From the NCBI GenBank assembly GCA_005772895.1, contig SXIH01000024.1:1-64000 (forward strand): DNA of 64,000 nt. The letters are read 5' to 3'. This stretch comes from Bacteroidota bacterium. Lineage in GTDB: Bacteria; Bacteroidota; Bacteroidia; 2-12-FULL-35-15. Position numbers and translations under genes: made by a program. Positions 34,471-43,768 of the stretch are shown here, piece after piece. The notes beneath the pieces are model-generated. The model did not search any database. It was not told the DNA's origin and was given only the letters and a program-made list of their open reading frames with translations. Position 1 is the stretch's first letter. Each line of letters starts with the position of its first letter.

Positions 34471-35373
34471 ATGTCAACAACCCAAACACTCATAAAACAA
34501 TTACAGCAAGGCGATGAAAAAACATTGGCTCGTTGTATTACTATTGTTGAAAATGAGCTGGAGGGTTATGAAGAAATTCTGACATCCTTAAAATTCAATT
34601 CCAATATTCCTGTGGTTGGTGTAACGGGTCCTCCTGGTGCTGGGAAAAGTACATTAATAAATGCCGTTATTAAAAATCTAACCGCTCAGAAAAAGTCGGT
34701 TGGAATTATTGCGATTGATCCCACCTCTCCTTTTAACTATGGTTCTTTGTTGGGTGATAGATTAAGAATGGCAGAACATTTTAATAATGATAAAGTCTTT
34801 ATCCGTTCTTTGGCAACACGTGGTTCTTTGGGTGGCTTGTCGGCAAAAACAATTGAGATTGTGGATGTGATGCGTGCTTTTTCATTTGATTATATTTTTG
34901 TGGAAACGGTGGGTGTCGGACAAAGTGAAGTGGAAGTGGTTGGTTTAGCAGATACAACAGTTTTAGTGCTTGTTCCTGAATCCGGAGACGATGTACAGGC
35001 GATTAAATCGGGAATCATGGAAATTGCAGATGTATTTGTGGTGAACAAATCGGATAGAGACGGAGCAAATACATTTATCAAAAATATTATTCAGTTAGTA
35101 CATTCCAAAATGGCAAGTGATTGGAACATTCCCGTAATAAAAGGAATAGCAACCAAAGGCGAAGGTGTAGAGGAGTTGATTGAAGCGATTGACAAACACA
35201 ATAAAGTAGGAGTAAACACAAAACGCTCTTATTTACTTGCAGAAAAAGCTTATCGTTTAATTCAGAATAAAAAAATGAAAGGTGTTTCGAAAATGGATTT
35301 GCAAAAACAGATTGATGCAGAATTGAAGAAGAAAGATTTTAATCTTTATAATTTTGTTAGGAGTTTGAAATAA
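34471..35373 (+). CDS. meaB: Methylmalonyl-CoA mutase-associated GTPase MeaB
   Basis: 300-residue G3E P-loop GTPase that protects and reloads the B12-dependent methylmalonyl-CoA mutase. The Walker A motif is VTGPPGAGKSTLI near residue 46, the family block GVGQSEVEVVGLADT near 148 follows, and NKSD near 190 is the guanine-specificity motif. The start at 34471 (MSTTQTLIKQLQQG) is supported by the promoter position; a longer in-frame start would begin inside the repeat. No mutase genes are in the window. Its stop codon directly abuts that of murF-alr. Confidence 0.93.
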   Translation: MSTTQTLIKQLQQGDEKTLARCITIVENELEGYEEILTSLKFNSNIPVVGVTGPPGAGKSTLINAVIKNLTAQKKSVGIIAIDPTSPFNYGSLLGDRLRMAEHFNNDKVFIRSLATRGSLGGLSAKTIEIVDVMRAFSFDYIFVETVGVGQSEVEVVGLADTTVLVLVPESGDDVQAIKSGIMEIADVFVVNKSDRDGANTFIKNIIQLVHSKMASDWNIPVIKGIATKGEGVEELIEAIDKHNKVGVNTKRSYLLAEKAYRLIQNKKMKGVSKMDLQKQIDAELKKKDFNLYNFVRSLK

Positions 35374-37857
35374 TTACTCCTGATAGTATACCCTCTTCAC
35401 TCTTCTCGAAACATTCGTTAACACTTCATAAGGTATTGTTCCAATATCTTTTGCTACATCAGCAATCGGATTTTGATCTCCAAAAATAATTACTTCATCA
35501 TTTTCGTTGGCCTGAATATCGGTAATATCGATCATACACATATCCATACAAACATTTCCAATAATGGGTGCCTCTTTTCCTTTTACAATCATTTTCCCCG
35601 CTCCGTTACTGAGTTTACGGCTTAGTCCATCAGCATAACCTATCGGAACGGTTGCTATTTGTATGTCGCGGTTGGCAACACCTTTTCTGCTGTATCCGAT
35701 GGTTTCTTTTGCTGGAATATTTTTGATTTGTGAGATGCTAGTTTTTAATGTGCTCACATTTTGTAATTGTGTTTGTTCAGTTTTGTTTGCACCAATTCCG
35801 TATAATCCAATCCCTAATCTCACCATTTCAAATTGTGCATCCGGGAAACGGGAAATTCCGGCTGAATTTAAAATGTGTTTTAAAATCGGATAAGAAAAAT
35901 GTGTTTTTATTTTTTCACTCATCTTATTCAACTTCTTAATTTGTTGCCAAGTAAAATCATCGTGTTCATGTTCATCACTTGCCGCTAAATGTGAGAAAAT
36001 GGATTTTATTGTAAGATGTTTGTTGTTGCTGATGCGGACAATCAATTCGTTTACTTCCTCTTCATCAAAACCCAAACGGTGCATTCCTGTGTCTAGCTTA
36101 ATATGAATTGGAATGGGTTGAACATTATTTCTTTCGCTGCGTTTTAATGTTTCTTCAAACAGGCTCAAGACTCTGAAACTGTAAATTTCAGGTTCTAAGT
36201 TGTATTGAATCATAGCATCATAACTTTGCTCTTCGGGATTCATTACCATAATCGGCATAGTGATTCCTGCTTTGCGTAATTCAATTCCTTCATCTGCATA
36301 AGCAACTGCCAAATAATCCACACGGTGAAACTGAAGAATGTTGGCTATTTCAAAACTTCCGCTTCCATAAGAAAACGCTTTTACCATTGCCATTACTTTG
36401 GTATCGGCTCTTAATTTTGAACGGTAATAATTTAAATTGTGAACAATTGCATTCAAGTTAATTTCTAAAACTGTTTCGTGAGCTTTCTGTTGAATGATTT
36501 TACTAATAGCTTCAAAACTGAATGCACGAGCTCCTTTCAAGAGAATGGTTTCATCTCTGAAAAAAGAATTATTGAAAGTCTGTAAAAATTCGGTAGTTGA
36601 TTTATAAAAGCTTTTTTCGCAATTGAACTGATTGGCTTGTGATGAAATTCCTTCACCAATTCCGATTAAACGGGAAATTCCTTTTTTGTGAATCAGCTCC
36701 GCAACTTCTTTGTAAAGTGTCGCATCATTCTGTCCGCTCTGCAAAATATCCGAAAGAATAAGTGTTTTCTTTGGATGTTGTTTTTGCTGATTTAAAAAAT
36801 CCAAAGCAATAGCCAAAGAACCTAAATCAGAATTGTAACTATCGTTGATAATTGAACAGTTGTTGATCCCTTCTTTGAGTTCGAGTCGCATCGCAACCGG
36901 ACTCAGGAACTTCATTCTTTCAGCAATAACAACGCTTTCGTAACCTAAATAAAGCAAAGTAGCCCAGCAATGAATGGCATTTTCAATACTTGCTTCATCC
37001 GTAAACGGAATAGTAATACGAATAAAATCATTTTTATAAACGCCTTGTATTTCGGTGTCAACTTCCGTTTTAGTAATTCGTCCAACCAATAAATCAGCAC
37101 GCAGTTTTTTCGACCAGGTGAAAAATTTCGCTTCTGCAAAGGATTTATTGTTTGTTATTTCATCGTGAATTGTCAGATAATCTTTGCAATAAATCAATAC
37201 TTCGGAATTCAAAAACAGTTTTAATTTTTCACAAACTTTTTGTTTTTGGTTTTCGAAATTTTCATCGTGTGCTTGTCCTATATTAGTAATAACGCCAATG
37301 GTAGGCTGAATAATATTTTCAAGCAAGCGCATTTCTTTTGGCTTGGAAATACCGGCTTCAAAAATTGCCAAATCATGTTCTTCGGAAATTTGCCAAACAG
37401 AAAGCGGAACACCAACTTGTGAATTGAAACTTTTCGGACTGCGAACAATATTTTTGTCTTCACGCATCAGCTGATACAACCATTCTTTCACAATGGTTTT
37501 TCCGTTACTTCCTGTAATTCCAACAACAGGAATTTTAAATTGTTGTCGGTGATAAGCACAAAGTTGTTGAAGTGCAAGCAGTGTATCATTAACTAAAATA
37601 AAACTTGCATCGTTGAAAGCAGAAAGATTATTCGGCAGAGAAGAAACAACAAAATGACGAACACCTTTTTCGAAAAGTTCGATTAAGTAAGCATGTCCAT
37701 CATGACGTTCACCTTTTATAGCAAAAAACAAAGACGTTTCTGCGTTGGAAAGTTTACGGCTATCAATCAATAAATTTTTAATAGAAGCAGTAGAAGCATT
37801 ATTCCCACTGATGTTTCCATTAACGATTGAAGATATTGCGGAGATGGAGTAATTCAT
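35374..37857 (-). CDS. murF-alr: Bifunctional UDP-MurNAc-tripeptide:D-Ala-D-Ala ligase / alanine racemase
   Basis: 827-residue fusion common in Bacteroidota. The N-terminal half (about 1-445) is MurF, which adds D-Ala-D-Ala to the peptidoglycan precursor: VVGITGSNGKTIVKEWLY carries the ATP loop, with FEAGISKPKEM and NDSYNSDLGS further on. The C-terminal half (about 455-827) is a PLP-dependent alanine racemase making D-Ala: the PLP Lys is in VMAMVKAFSYGSG near 491, the catalytic Tyr in IGYSRKG near 710, and the end has GNVCMDMCMIDITD. So one polypeptide makes and uses D-Ala. The ATG at 37857 (MNYSISAISSIV) is preferred. It follows tdk on the same strand. Confidence 0.96.
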   Translation of the reverse strand: MNYSISAISSIVNGNISGNNASTASIKNLLIDSRKLSNAETSLFFAIKGERHDGHAYLIELFEKGVRHFVVSSLPNNLSAFNDASFILVNDTLLALQQLCAYHRQQFKIPVVGITGSNGKTIVKEWLYQLMREDKNIVRSPKSFNSQVGVPLSVWQISEEHDLAIFEAGISKPKEMRLLENIIQPTIGVITNIGQAHDENFENQKQKVCEKLKLFLNSEVLIYCKDYLTIHDEITNNKSFAEAKFFTWSKKLRADLLVGRITKTEVDTEIQGVYKNDFIRITIPFTDEASIENAIHCWATLLYLGYESVVIAERMKFLSPVAMRLELKEGINNCSIINDSYNSDLGSLAIALDFLNQQKQHPKKTLILSDILQSGQNDATLYKEVAELIHKKGISRLIGIGEGISSQANQFNCEKSFYKSTTEFLQTFNNSFFRDETILLKGARAFSFEAISKIIQQKAHETVLEINLNAIVHNLNYYRSKLRADTKVMAMVKAFSYGSGSFEIANILQFHRVDYLAVAYADEGIELRKAGITMPIMVMNPEEQSYDAMIQYNLEPEIYSFRVLSLFEETLKRSERNNVQPIPIHIKLDTGMHRLGFDEEEVNELIVRISNNKHLTIKSIFSHLAASDEHEHDDFTWQQIKKLNKMSEKIKTHFSYPILKHILNSAGISRFPDAQFEMVRLGIGLYGIGANKTEQTQLQNVSTLKTSISQIKNIPAKETIGYSRKGVANRDIQIATVPIGYADGLSRKLSNGAGKMIVKGKEAPIIGNVCMDMCMIDITDIQANENDEVIIFGDQNPIADVAKDIGTIPYEVLTNVSRRVKRVYYQE

Positions 37858-37940
37858 ATTTTTTATCTGTTCAAATACAGATTCTTTATTTGTCACCCTG
37901 AGCATTCTGCGTAATAAGCAGACACTATCGAAGGGTATAT

Positions 37941-38516
37941 TTATTTTTTAGCTACTACAAAACAATCTCTGCAGAGAGGTTCATAATTATTGGTTTCACC
38001 TAATAACACAAGCGCTTCTTCGTCTGTTATACGGTGTGAATGATTTGCAATATTTCCACAGCGCATACAAATGGCATGAACTTTTGTAACGTGTTCAGCA
38101 ATGGCAAGCAAAGCAGGAATTGGCCCGAATGGTTTTCCAAGGTAATCCATATCCAATCCGGCAACAATTACCCTTATTCCATTATCAGCAAGTTGGGTAC
38201 ACACATCCGGCAGTCCGGCATCAAAGAATTGTGCTTCATCAATTCCAACAACTTCCACATCACTGGCCAATAGCAAAATATGAGAAGAGGCAGGAACAGG
38301 GGTAGAATGAATGGAATTTCCTTCGTGGGAAACCACTTTTACTGCATCGTAACGGGTATCAATTTCGGGTTTAAAAATCTCCACTTTTTGTTTTGCGTAT
38401 TGTGCACGCTTCATTCTGCGGATAAGTTCCTCTGTCTTCCCCGAAAACATAGAGCCACAAATGACTTCAATGGAGCCTTTGCGTTTATTCGGATGGATAG
38501 TGTTTTCGAGGAACAT
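37941..38516 (-). CDS. tdk: Thymidine kinase (type II)
   Basis: 191-residue cytosolic salvage enzyme that phosphorylates thymidine. Walker A is [15 protein letters not shown] near residue 20, the catalytic region is [14 protein letters not shown] near 95, and the zinc-binding Cys pairs are in CMRCGNIA and CRDC near the C-terminus. It lies 83 bases upstream of murF-alr on the same strand and is probably co-transcribed with it; the gap contains a degraded dispersed repeat (near 37894) with GTCACCCTGAGC. Confidence 0.97.
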   Translation of the reverse strand: MFLENTIHPNKRKGSIEVICGSMFSGKTEELIRRMKRAQYAKQKVEIFKPEIDTRYDAVKVVSHEGNSIHSTPVPASSHILLLASDVEVVGIDEAQFFDAGLPDVCTQLADNGIRVIVAGLDMDYLGKPFGPIPALLAIAEHVTKVHAICMRCGNIANHSHRITDEEALVLLGETNNYEPLCRDCFVVAKK

Positions 38517-38584
38517 CGGTTTTTTGTTAAAAAATCTTGTATGAAGATACGTAATATTAATGTATATTTATTCGGAAAATGAGA

Positions 38585-38604
38585 CCCCGGATTTAGGTCC
38601 GGGG
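38585..38604. repeat. CCCCGGA hairpin in the divergent tdk/38706 gap
   Basis: CCCCGGA and TCCGGGG form a perfect 7-bp stem around TTTAGG. It is GC-rich against an AT-rich background and has no T-run. The 189-bp gap holds nothing else that I can support. Confidence 0.5.
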
Positions 38605-38705
38605 CATCTAAAACTACAGATTTTTTTACAAAAAAATCCTTGTTTTAGTATGCAACAAATTTAGTCAAAAAAGCGTTTTGTTTTTTAACCAAGTAAAATA
38701 ATGTC

Positions 38706-39335
38706 ATGGATAAGTCCAACATCAGAAAAGAGATAGCCGCTTTGATTAACAGTATTAAGGAGCATTCCGACAATATTGGCGACAACAAGCATATTCCACA
38801 GTTGGAGCTGGAATTGATTTTGCATAAAATTGAAAAATTATACCAAAAATCCATCGTTTTTAACCATTTGAATTCTATGAATGGGGAAAGCGAAAATCAG
38901 GCTGTAGATTATAAACAGGTTGAGATTCCCAAAGTTGAGGTAAAGCAAGAGACAGTAAAACCTGTTATTTCCGAAAAAACAATTGATTTATTTGGAACCG
39001 AAATTCCGCCAGCAACAGAAAAACCAAAACAAGAAAAGAAAGTTGAGAAGCCTACCGACAAAACAGAAAAAGTTGTTGTAACAAACAAAATTCAAAAACC
39101 GGCTATTCAGGATATTTCAAAAGCGATTGGCTTGAATGATAAATTTCAATTCGCCAATGAATTATTTGAAGGCAGTATGCAGGAATACAGTATAGCAATC
39201 CAGCAATTAAACGGAGCTGAGAGTTTAGAATCGGCAATGGATTATTTTAGCAACTTGCAACAATTGTATGAATGGGATATGGAGAAAGAAAGTGTGAAAA
39301 GATTGTTGGATTTGGTTGACAGAAGATACGGTTAA
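38706..39335 (+). CDS. Conserved hypothetical cytosolic protein
   Basis: 209 residues with no signal or membrane segment. The N-terminal third is helical (KEIAALINSIKEHSDN), the middle (about 75-140) is a low-complexity Lys/Glu/Pro linker, and the C-terminal part contains AIGLNDKFQFANELFEGS, IQQLNGAESLESAMDYF and LYEWDMEKESVKRLLDLVDRR. The C-terminal block matches a small family I have seen across Bacteroidota, with no assigned role. The gene starts a plus-strand run after the divergent tdk. Confidence 0.75.
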   Translation: MDKSNIRKEIAALINSIKEHSDNIGDNKHIPQLELELILHKIEKLYQKSIVFNHLNSMNGESENQAVDYKQVEIPKVEVKQETVKPVISEKTIDLFGTEIPPATEKPKQEKKVEKPTDKTEKVVVTNKIQKPAIQDISKAIGLNDKFQFANELFEGSMQEYSIAIQQLNGAESLESAMDYFSNLQQLYEWDMEKESVKRLLDLVDRRYG

Positions 39336-39395
39336 AGAAATTATAAATTGTGAATTATAAATTATGAATTTTTGAGATTTCTATAATTGTTTAAT

Positions 39396-40724
39396 ATGTC
39401 GCTTTTTCGAAAATCATTACTTCCTTTATTACTCTATTACTTTATCACCTTATCACTTTTTTCTCAGGAAATAAAAACAGGAGAAGTTTATGCTTACGCC
39501 CGTAAGATTGTTGATACAATGGCTTCTCAAAGCATGCACGGGAGAGGTTATGTGAATGGTGGAGACAGCATCGCAGCAAATTATCTCAAAAATGAATTTT
39601 CAAGAATAGGATTGAAATCTTTTGGTAATGATTATTATCAGAGGATGAGTTTTCCGATTAATACATTTCCTGATAAGATAGAATTTGAAATTCGAAGTAG
39701 AGTAGCTCAATTTGAACACAATTGCATTCCGGGAAAAATTTTTCTGATTGATGCATCTTGCAAAGGTGTATCCTCTGAATTCCGCATTAGATTTTTCGAC
39801 TCTACAATGTGTTCTTCCAAAGCCCAGAAAAAATTTCTCAAAAAATTAAAGCCGGAGGATTTCATCTTGGTGGATGATCTTGATGTAAAAGACAAAACAA
39901 AAAAAGACGTCTTGAATAAAATCAAGAATAACTCGATGAAGGCAAGCGGAATCATTGAACCAGTCACAAAATTGACTTGGCACCAGTCTCAGGTAGTTTC
40001 TGACTATTGCAAAATACAAATATTGGCAGATAGTACTTTCTTATACGATGAACGTTGGTTTGACAATGGAAGAATTCTTGTAGAAAACAAATTTATCACC
40101 AATCATAAATCCCAAAACGTCATTGGTTACATTCCTGGTTCCGTTTATCCTGATTCATTTATTGTTTACTCAGCACATTACGATCATTTAGGACATATGG
40201 GAAAAGATGTTTATTTCCCTGGGGCAAACGACAATGCCAGTGGTTGCGCGATGTTGCTGAATCTTGCAAATTATTATTCAAAGCCCGAGAACATACCAAA
40301 ATATTCTATTGCCTTCATGGCTTTTTGCGGAGAGGAAGTTGGTTTGTTGGGTTCAAAATATTATACCGAAAATCCATACTTCCCATTGAAGAATATAAAA
40401 TTTGTTTTCAATATGGACATTATGGGAACAGGAGAAGAAGGCATAACAGTAGTGAATGGAACAATTTTCCAAAAAGAATTTGATAAATTAAAAGAAATCA
40501 ATACTCAAAATAACTTTATCAAAGACGTTAAAATAAGAGGCAAAGCAGCCAACAGCGACCATTACTTTTTTTCTGAAAAAGGAGTAAAAGCTTTTTTCAT
40601 ATATTCGATGGGTGGAATAAAAGCCTATCATGATATTTATGATAGACCAGAAACATTACCTTTGAATGAATTTGAGAACATGTTTAAATTGATTACGAAG
40701 TTTGGCGAGAGTTTACAAAATTAA
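39396..40724 (+). CDS. Exported M28-family zinc aminopeptidase
   Basis: 442 residues with a signal peptide (LLPLLLYYFITLSLFSQ). The C-terminal half is a co-catalytic di-zinc M28 domain: SAHYDHLG near residue 253, PGANDNASGCAM near 270, the catalytic Glu pair in FCGEEVGLLGSKYY near 310, NMDIMG near 340 and YHDIYDRPETL near 412. The N-terminal half is a protease-associated type insert. It probably removes N-terminal residues from peptides in the periplasm or outside. The DNA of the signal peptide (39418-39455) is a tandem series of ATTACTT/ATCAC units like the repeat at 43585-43620. Confidence 0.9.
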   Translation: MSLFRKSLLPLLLYYFITLSLFSQEIKTGEVYAYARKIVDTMASQSMHGRGYVNGGDSIAANYLKNEFSRIGLKSFGNDYYQRMSFPINTFPDKIEFEIRSRVAQFEHNCIPGKIFLIDASCKGVSSEFRIRFFDSTMCSSKAQKKFLKKLKPEDFILVDDLDVKDKTKKDVLNKIKNNSMKASGIIEPVTKLTWHQSQVVSDYCKIQILADSTFLYDERWFDNGRILVENKFITNHKSQNVIGYIPGSVYPDSFIVYSAHYDHLGHMGKDVYFPGANDNASGCAMLLNLANYYSKPENIPKYSIAFMAFCGEEVGLLGSKYYTENPYFPLKNIKFVFNMDIMGTGEEGITVVNGTIFQKEFDKLKEINTQNNFIKDVKIRGKAANSDHYFFSEKGVKAFFIYSMGGIKAYHDIYDRPETLPLNEFENMFKLITKFGESLQN

Positions 40725-40725
40725 G

Positions 40726-40893
40726 ATGGAATAGGAACACGGATTTTTTATGATTTTTATGTTTTAAGATTATGATATATTATTGGGATTTATTTATGAT
40801 GTAATTTATGTCAAATCATATTATATCATAATCGCCTAAGGCGATAAAAATCTTTTTTATCATAAAAATCATAAAATATCTGCGTTCCAATAA
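40726..40893. repeat. Terminal-inverted-repeat element, copy 3
   Basis: A 168-bp element begins AATAGGAACACGGATTTTTT near 40729 and ends AATATCTGCGTTCCAATAAA. Ends match the copies at 10572 and 21223; the middle differs and holds an inner ATCGCCTAAGGCGAT palindrome. It lies between the M28 gene and rsmI. Confidence 0.8.
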
Positions 40894-40911
40894 AACATAG
40901 TAAAGCACGAA

Positions 40912-41616
40912 ATGAAACTATACATCGTCCCAACCCCAATCGGAAACCTCGAAGACATTACTCTTCGGGCTATACGTATTTTGAAGGAAGTGGATTTGAT
41001 TTTGGCTGAGGATACTCGCAAGTCGGGAATATTATTGAAGCATTTGAACATTGACAAGAAGATGTTTGCTCATCACATGCACAATGAACATAAAACAGTG
41101 GAGATGATTTCGGAGCGGATTGCTAATGGGGAAAAAATTGCGCTTATTACAGATGCCGGAACTCCCGGAATTTCCGACCCGGGATTTTTGTTGATCCGTG
41201 AATGTATTGAAAAAGGAATTGAAGTGGAATGTTTGCCAGGCGCAACTGCATTTGTACCTGCATTGGTGAATTCTGGTTTACCCACCGATACTTTTTGTTT
41301 CGAAGGGTTTTTGCCACAGAAAAAAGGACGCCAGACAAAAATAAAAGCATTGGTAGATGAATCTCGCACAATGGTTTTTTATGAATCACCACACCGTTTA
41401 GTAAAAGCATTGGAACAATTTATTGAATTTTTTGGTGCTGATAGAAATGCTTCTGTGTCGCGTGAATTATCGAAAATGTTTGAAGAAAATAAGCGGGGAA
41501 CGTTAAAAGAGATTGCAGATTATTTCAAATCAAAAACTGTAAAGGGTGAAATTGTGATTGTAGTAGAAGGTAGGAAAGGGAAAGATAAAAAAAGCAAACA
41601 CGATGAAGAAGAATAA
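40912..41616 (+). CDS. rsmI: 16S rRNA (cytidine-1402-2'-O)-methyltransferase
   Basis: SAM-dependent tetrapyrrole-methylase-fold enzyme that methylates the ribose of C1402 in 16S rRNA. The 234-residue product has YIVPTPIGNLEDITLRA at residues 3-19, LAEDTRKSGILLKHL near 33, ALITDAGTPGISDPG near 76 and CLPGATAFVPALVNSG near 103. The C-terminus is short and Lys-rich. It lies 14 bases upstream of corA and is likely co-transcribed. Confidence 0.96.
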   Translation: MKLYIVPTPIGNLEDITLRAIRILKEVDLILAEDTRKSGILLKHLNIDKKMFAHHMHNEHKTVEMISERIANGEKIALITDAGTPGISDPGFLLIRECIEKGIEVECLPGATAFVPALVNSGLPTDTFCFEGFLPQKKGRQTKIKALVDESRTMVFYESPHRLVKALEQFIEFFGADRNASVSRELSKMFEENKRGTLKEIADYFKSKTVKGEIVIVVEGRKGKDKKSKHDEEE

Positions 41617-41630
41617 AACACATTGTTAGC

Positions 41631-42689
41631 ATGGTAGACAAAACAAATAAAACAGGCGCACCTCCAGGAACTTTGGTATACTTCGGTGATAAACAAACCG
41701 ACAGAGTAAAAATTTCTTTGATTGAATTCAATGAAACAGAATTTATTGAAAAGGAATTTTATGATTTATCAGAATGTCTTGATCATGTTGATCCAAAAAT
41801 GGTACGGTGGATAAATGTAGATGGAATACACAATGTAGAATTTATTGAAGCTGTTGGAAAACGATTTAATATTCACCCGCTTACTTTAGAAGATATTGTA
41901 AACACGAATCAGCGAGCAAAGTTTGAAGATTACGACAACTATGTTGTTGCTATTATGAAAATGCTTTATTATGATAGTGAATTACAATCGGAGCAATTAA
42001 CCGTGGTGTTGTTTGATGGAATGGTTATTTCTTTTCAGGAAACACATGGAGGTGATGCATTTGATTTGATCAGAAACAGAATCCGTTTAGGAAAAGGCAG
42101 AATCAGAAGAATGGGCGCTGATTATTTAGCCTATGCTTTAATTGATGCTGTGGTAGATTGTTATTTTGGAATCTTGGAAAAAATAGGAGACAGGATAGAA
42201 ATTTTAGAAGAAGATTTAGTGGATGAGCCGACTAAAGAAACGATGCGGCAATTGCACAATATGAAACGTGAAATGATTTTTTTACGAAAATCGGTTTGGC
42301 CAATGCGGGAGTTGATTAACAACATGGAGAGAAGTGAAACCGATTTAATAAAACCTACTACAGATATTTATTTGCGCGATGTTCACGATCATACAATAAG
42401 AGTAATTGATACTGTTGAAACATATCGCGATTTACTTTCGGGGATGATGGATATTTATTTGTCGAGCGTAAGCAACAAAATGAACGAAGTAATGAAAGTG
42501 TTAACCATCATTACTACTATTTTTGTTCCTGTTACATTTGTAGCAGGAGTGTATGGAATGAATTTTGAAGTAATGCCGGAGATTCATAGTAAATGGGGTC
42601 ATGAGTGGGGATATACACTTGCATGGGTTATTATGTTAGTGATGATGATCTCAATGATTGTTTATTTCAGAAAAAAGAAATGGTTATAG
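41631..42689 (+). CDS. corA: CorA-family magnesium/cobalt transporter
   Basis: 352-residue channel that forms pentamers and lets Mg2+ in across the cytoplasmic membrane. The long N-terminal cytosolic domain (about 1-280) is followed by two membrane segments; the first ends with the signature YGMNFE near 312 and the second is TLAWVIMLVMMISMIVYF. The KKKW end is basic as usual. It follows rsmI on the same strand. Confidence 0.95.
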   Translation: MVDKTNKTGAPPGTLVYFGDKQTDRVKISLIEFNETEFIEKEFYDLSECLDHVDPKMVRWINVDGIHNVEFIEAVGKRFNIHPLTLEDIVNTNQRAKFEDYDNYVVAIMKMLYYDSELQSEQLTVVLFDGMVISFQETHGGDAFDLIRNRIRLGKGRIRRMGADYLAYALIDAVVDCYFGILEKIGDRIEILEEDLVDEPTKETMRQLHNMKREMIFLRKSVWPMRELINNMERSETDLIKPTTDIYLRDVHDHTIRVIDTVETYRDLLSGMMDIYLSSVSNKMNEVMKVLTIITTIFVPVTFVAGVYGMNFEVMPEIHSKWGHEWGYTLAWVIMLVMMISMIVYFRKKKWL

Positions 42690-42705
42690 CCCTAAAACAT
42701 GCGCG

Positions 42706-42783
42706 CTTCTCGCCCTTCGACTCCGCTCAGGGTGACAAGCTAAAATGGCTGCGCGTAATGCCATTTCGAGCGGAGTCGAGAAG
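42706..42783. repeat. Inverted pair of CGACTCCGCTC dispersed repeats
   Basis: CCCTTCGACTCCGCTCAGGG and CCATTTCGAGCGGAGTCGAG are inverted copies with a 30-base centre, between corA and the MORN protein gene. Confidence 0.85.
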
Positions 42784-42820
42784 ATTTTAAATCAAAAGCT
42801 AATTAGGAAATATTAATCAC

Positions 42821-43579
42821 ATGAAAAAAATTCTATTATTTATTTCAATTTTCTGTTTTACTTATTCTGTAAATGCAAATCCATTTGTTGTAAGCGATAC
42901 CAACAAAACAAACAATGCAGGAAAAAAAGTTGGCTTGTGGAAAGAGAAAGCGGGTCAGAACGAATGTTATGGAAATTATGAGGATGGGAAAAAAGAAGGA
43001 CAATGGGTTTGTTACCACGCAAATGGAATGGTCAGCAATTTAGGAAATTATAAAAACGGAATGCTGAATGGAGTTTATATTCAAATTGATAAGTCGGGTT
43101 CCTGTTATTCAAAAGAGTCTTACAAAAACGACACACTCGATGGGAAGAGCACAACTTTTTTTCTTAATGCTAAACCAATGGCTGAAATTGATTATAAAAT
43201 GGGAATAATAGACGGAGTAAAAAAAGCATATTATTCCGATGGAAAAATTCAGGAAGAAGGATTTTATAAAAAAAATGTAAGAGATGGGGTTGCTAAATGG
43301 TTTTATCCAGAAGGGCAAGTGAGTATTCAATATAATTATGTGAATGGTTCATTGGAAGGAGCTCAAAAAGCATTTTACAAAAACGGTAACGTAAACTCTG
43401 AAGTAAAATTTATTAATAACTTGGAAGAAGGAGAATACAAAGAATATTTTGAAAACGGGAAATTAAAAATTACAGGAAAATATATCCATGGAAAAAAAGA
43501 AGGTGATTGGAAAGAGATGGATGAAAACGGGAAAGTAATTAAGACAGAAAAGTATAAGAACGGGGACTTGAAGAAGTAA
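42821..43579 (+). CDS. Exported MORN-repeat protein (YwqK-like)
   Basis: 252 residues with a signal peptide (MKKILLFISIFCFTYSVNA) and about eight MORN_2-type repeats of 22-24 residues, such as YEDGKKEGQWVCYHANGMV and YFENGKLKITGKYIHGKKEG, running to the C-terminus. It is a longer relative of the lipoprotein at 24712. These hairpin repeats are structural; annotation as an antitoxin is not supported because no toxin gene is adjacent. The partner and function are unknown. Confidence 0.78.
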   Translation: MKKILLFISIFCFTYSVNANPFVVSDTNKTNNAGKKVGLWKEKAGQNECYGNYEDGKKEGQWVCYHANGMVSNLGNYKNGMLNGVYIQIDKSGSCYSKESYKNDTLDGKSTTFFLNAKPMAEIDYKMGIIDGVKKAYYSDGKIQEEGFYKKNVRDGVAKWFYPEGQVSIQYNYVNGSLEGAQKAFYKNGNVNSEVKFINNLEEGEYKEYFENGKLKITGKYIHGKKEGDWKEMDENGKVIKTEKYKNGDLKK

Positions 43580-43582
43580 GGA

Positions 43583-43717
43583 GGTGACTAAGTAACTAGG
43601 TGATTAAGTGATTAGGTGGGTGATGACTAGTAATGTTAATTAATCTTAATTAGAACGTCATTGCGAGCCTGCCTGCGGTAGGTAGGTCCCGCTTTTAGCG
43701 GGATGTGGCAATCTCTC
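43583..43717. repeat. GTGATTAAGTGA tandem stretch and GTCATTGCGAGCC hairpins
   Basis: 43583-43625 is a run of near-tandem GTGATTAAGT/GTGATTAGGT units. 43656-43717 opens with GTCATTGCGAGCC and ends GTGGCAATCTC, with two inner hairpins (CCTGCC...GGTAGG and TCCCGC...GCGGGA). Both are types of dispersed repeat. No gene is visible between 43580 and 43768. Confidence 0.7.
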
Positions 43718-43768
43718 AAGATGGGGAGAATAAGTTTTATAAGAAGGGAACATAGAAATAGAGCATTA

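Noticed and set aside
24712..43579. YwqK-type antitoxin label for the two MORN-repeat genes (24712 and 42821)
   Set aside because: No toxin gene is next to either, both have export signals, and the repeat is a general structural module.
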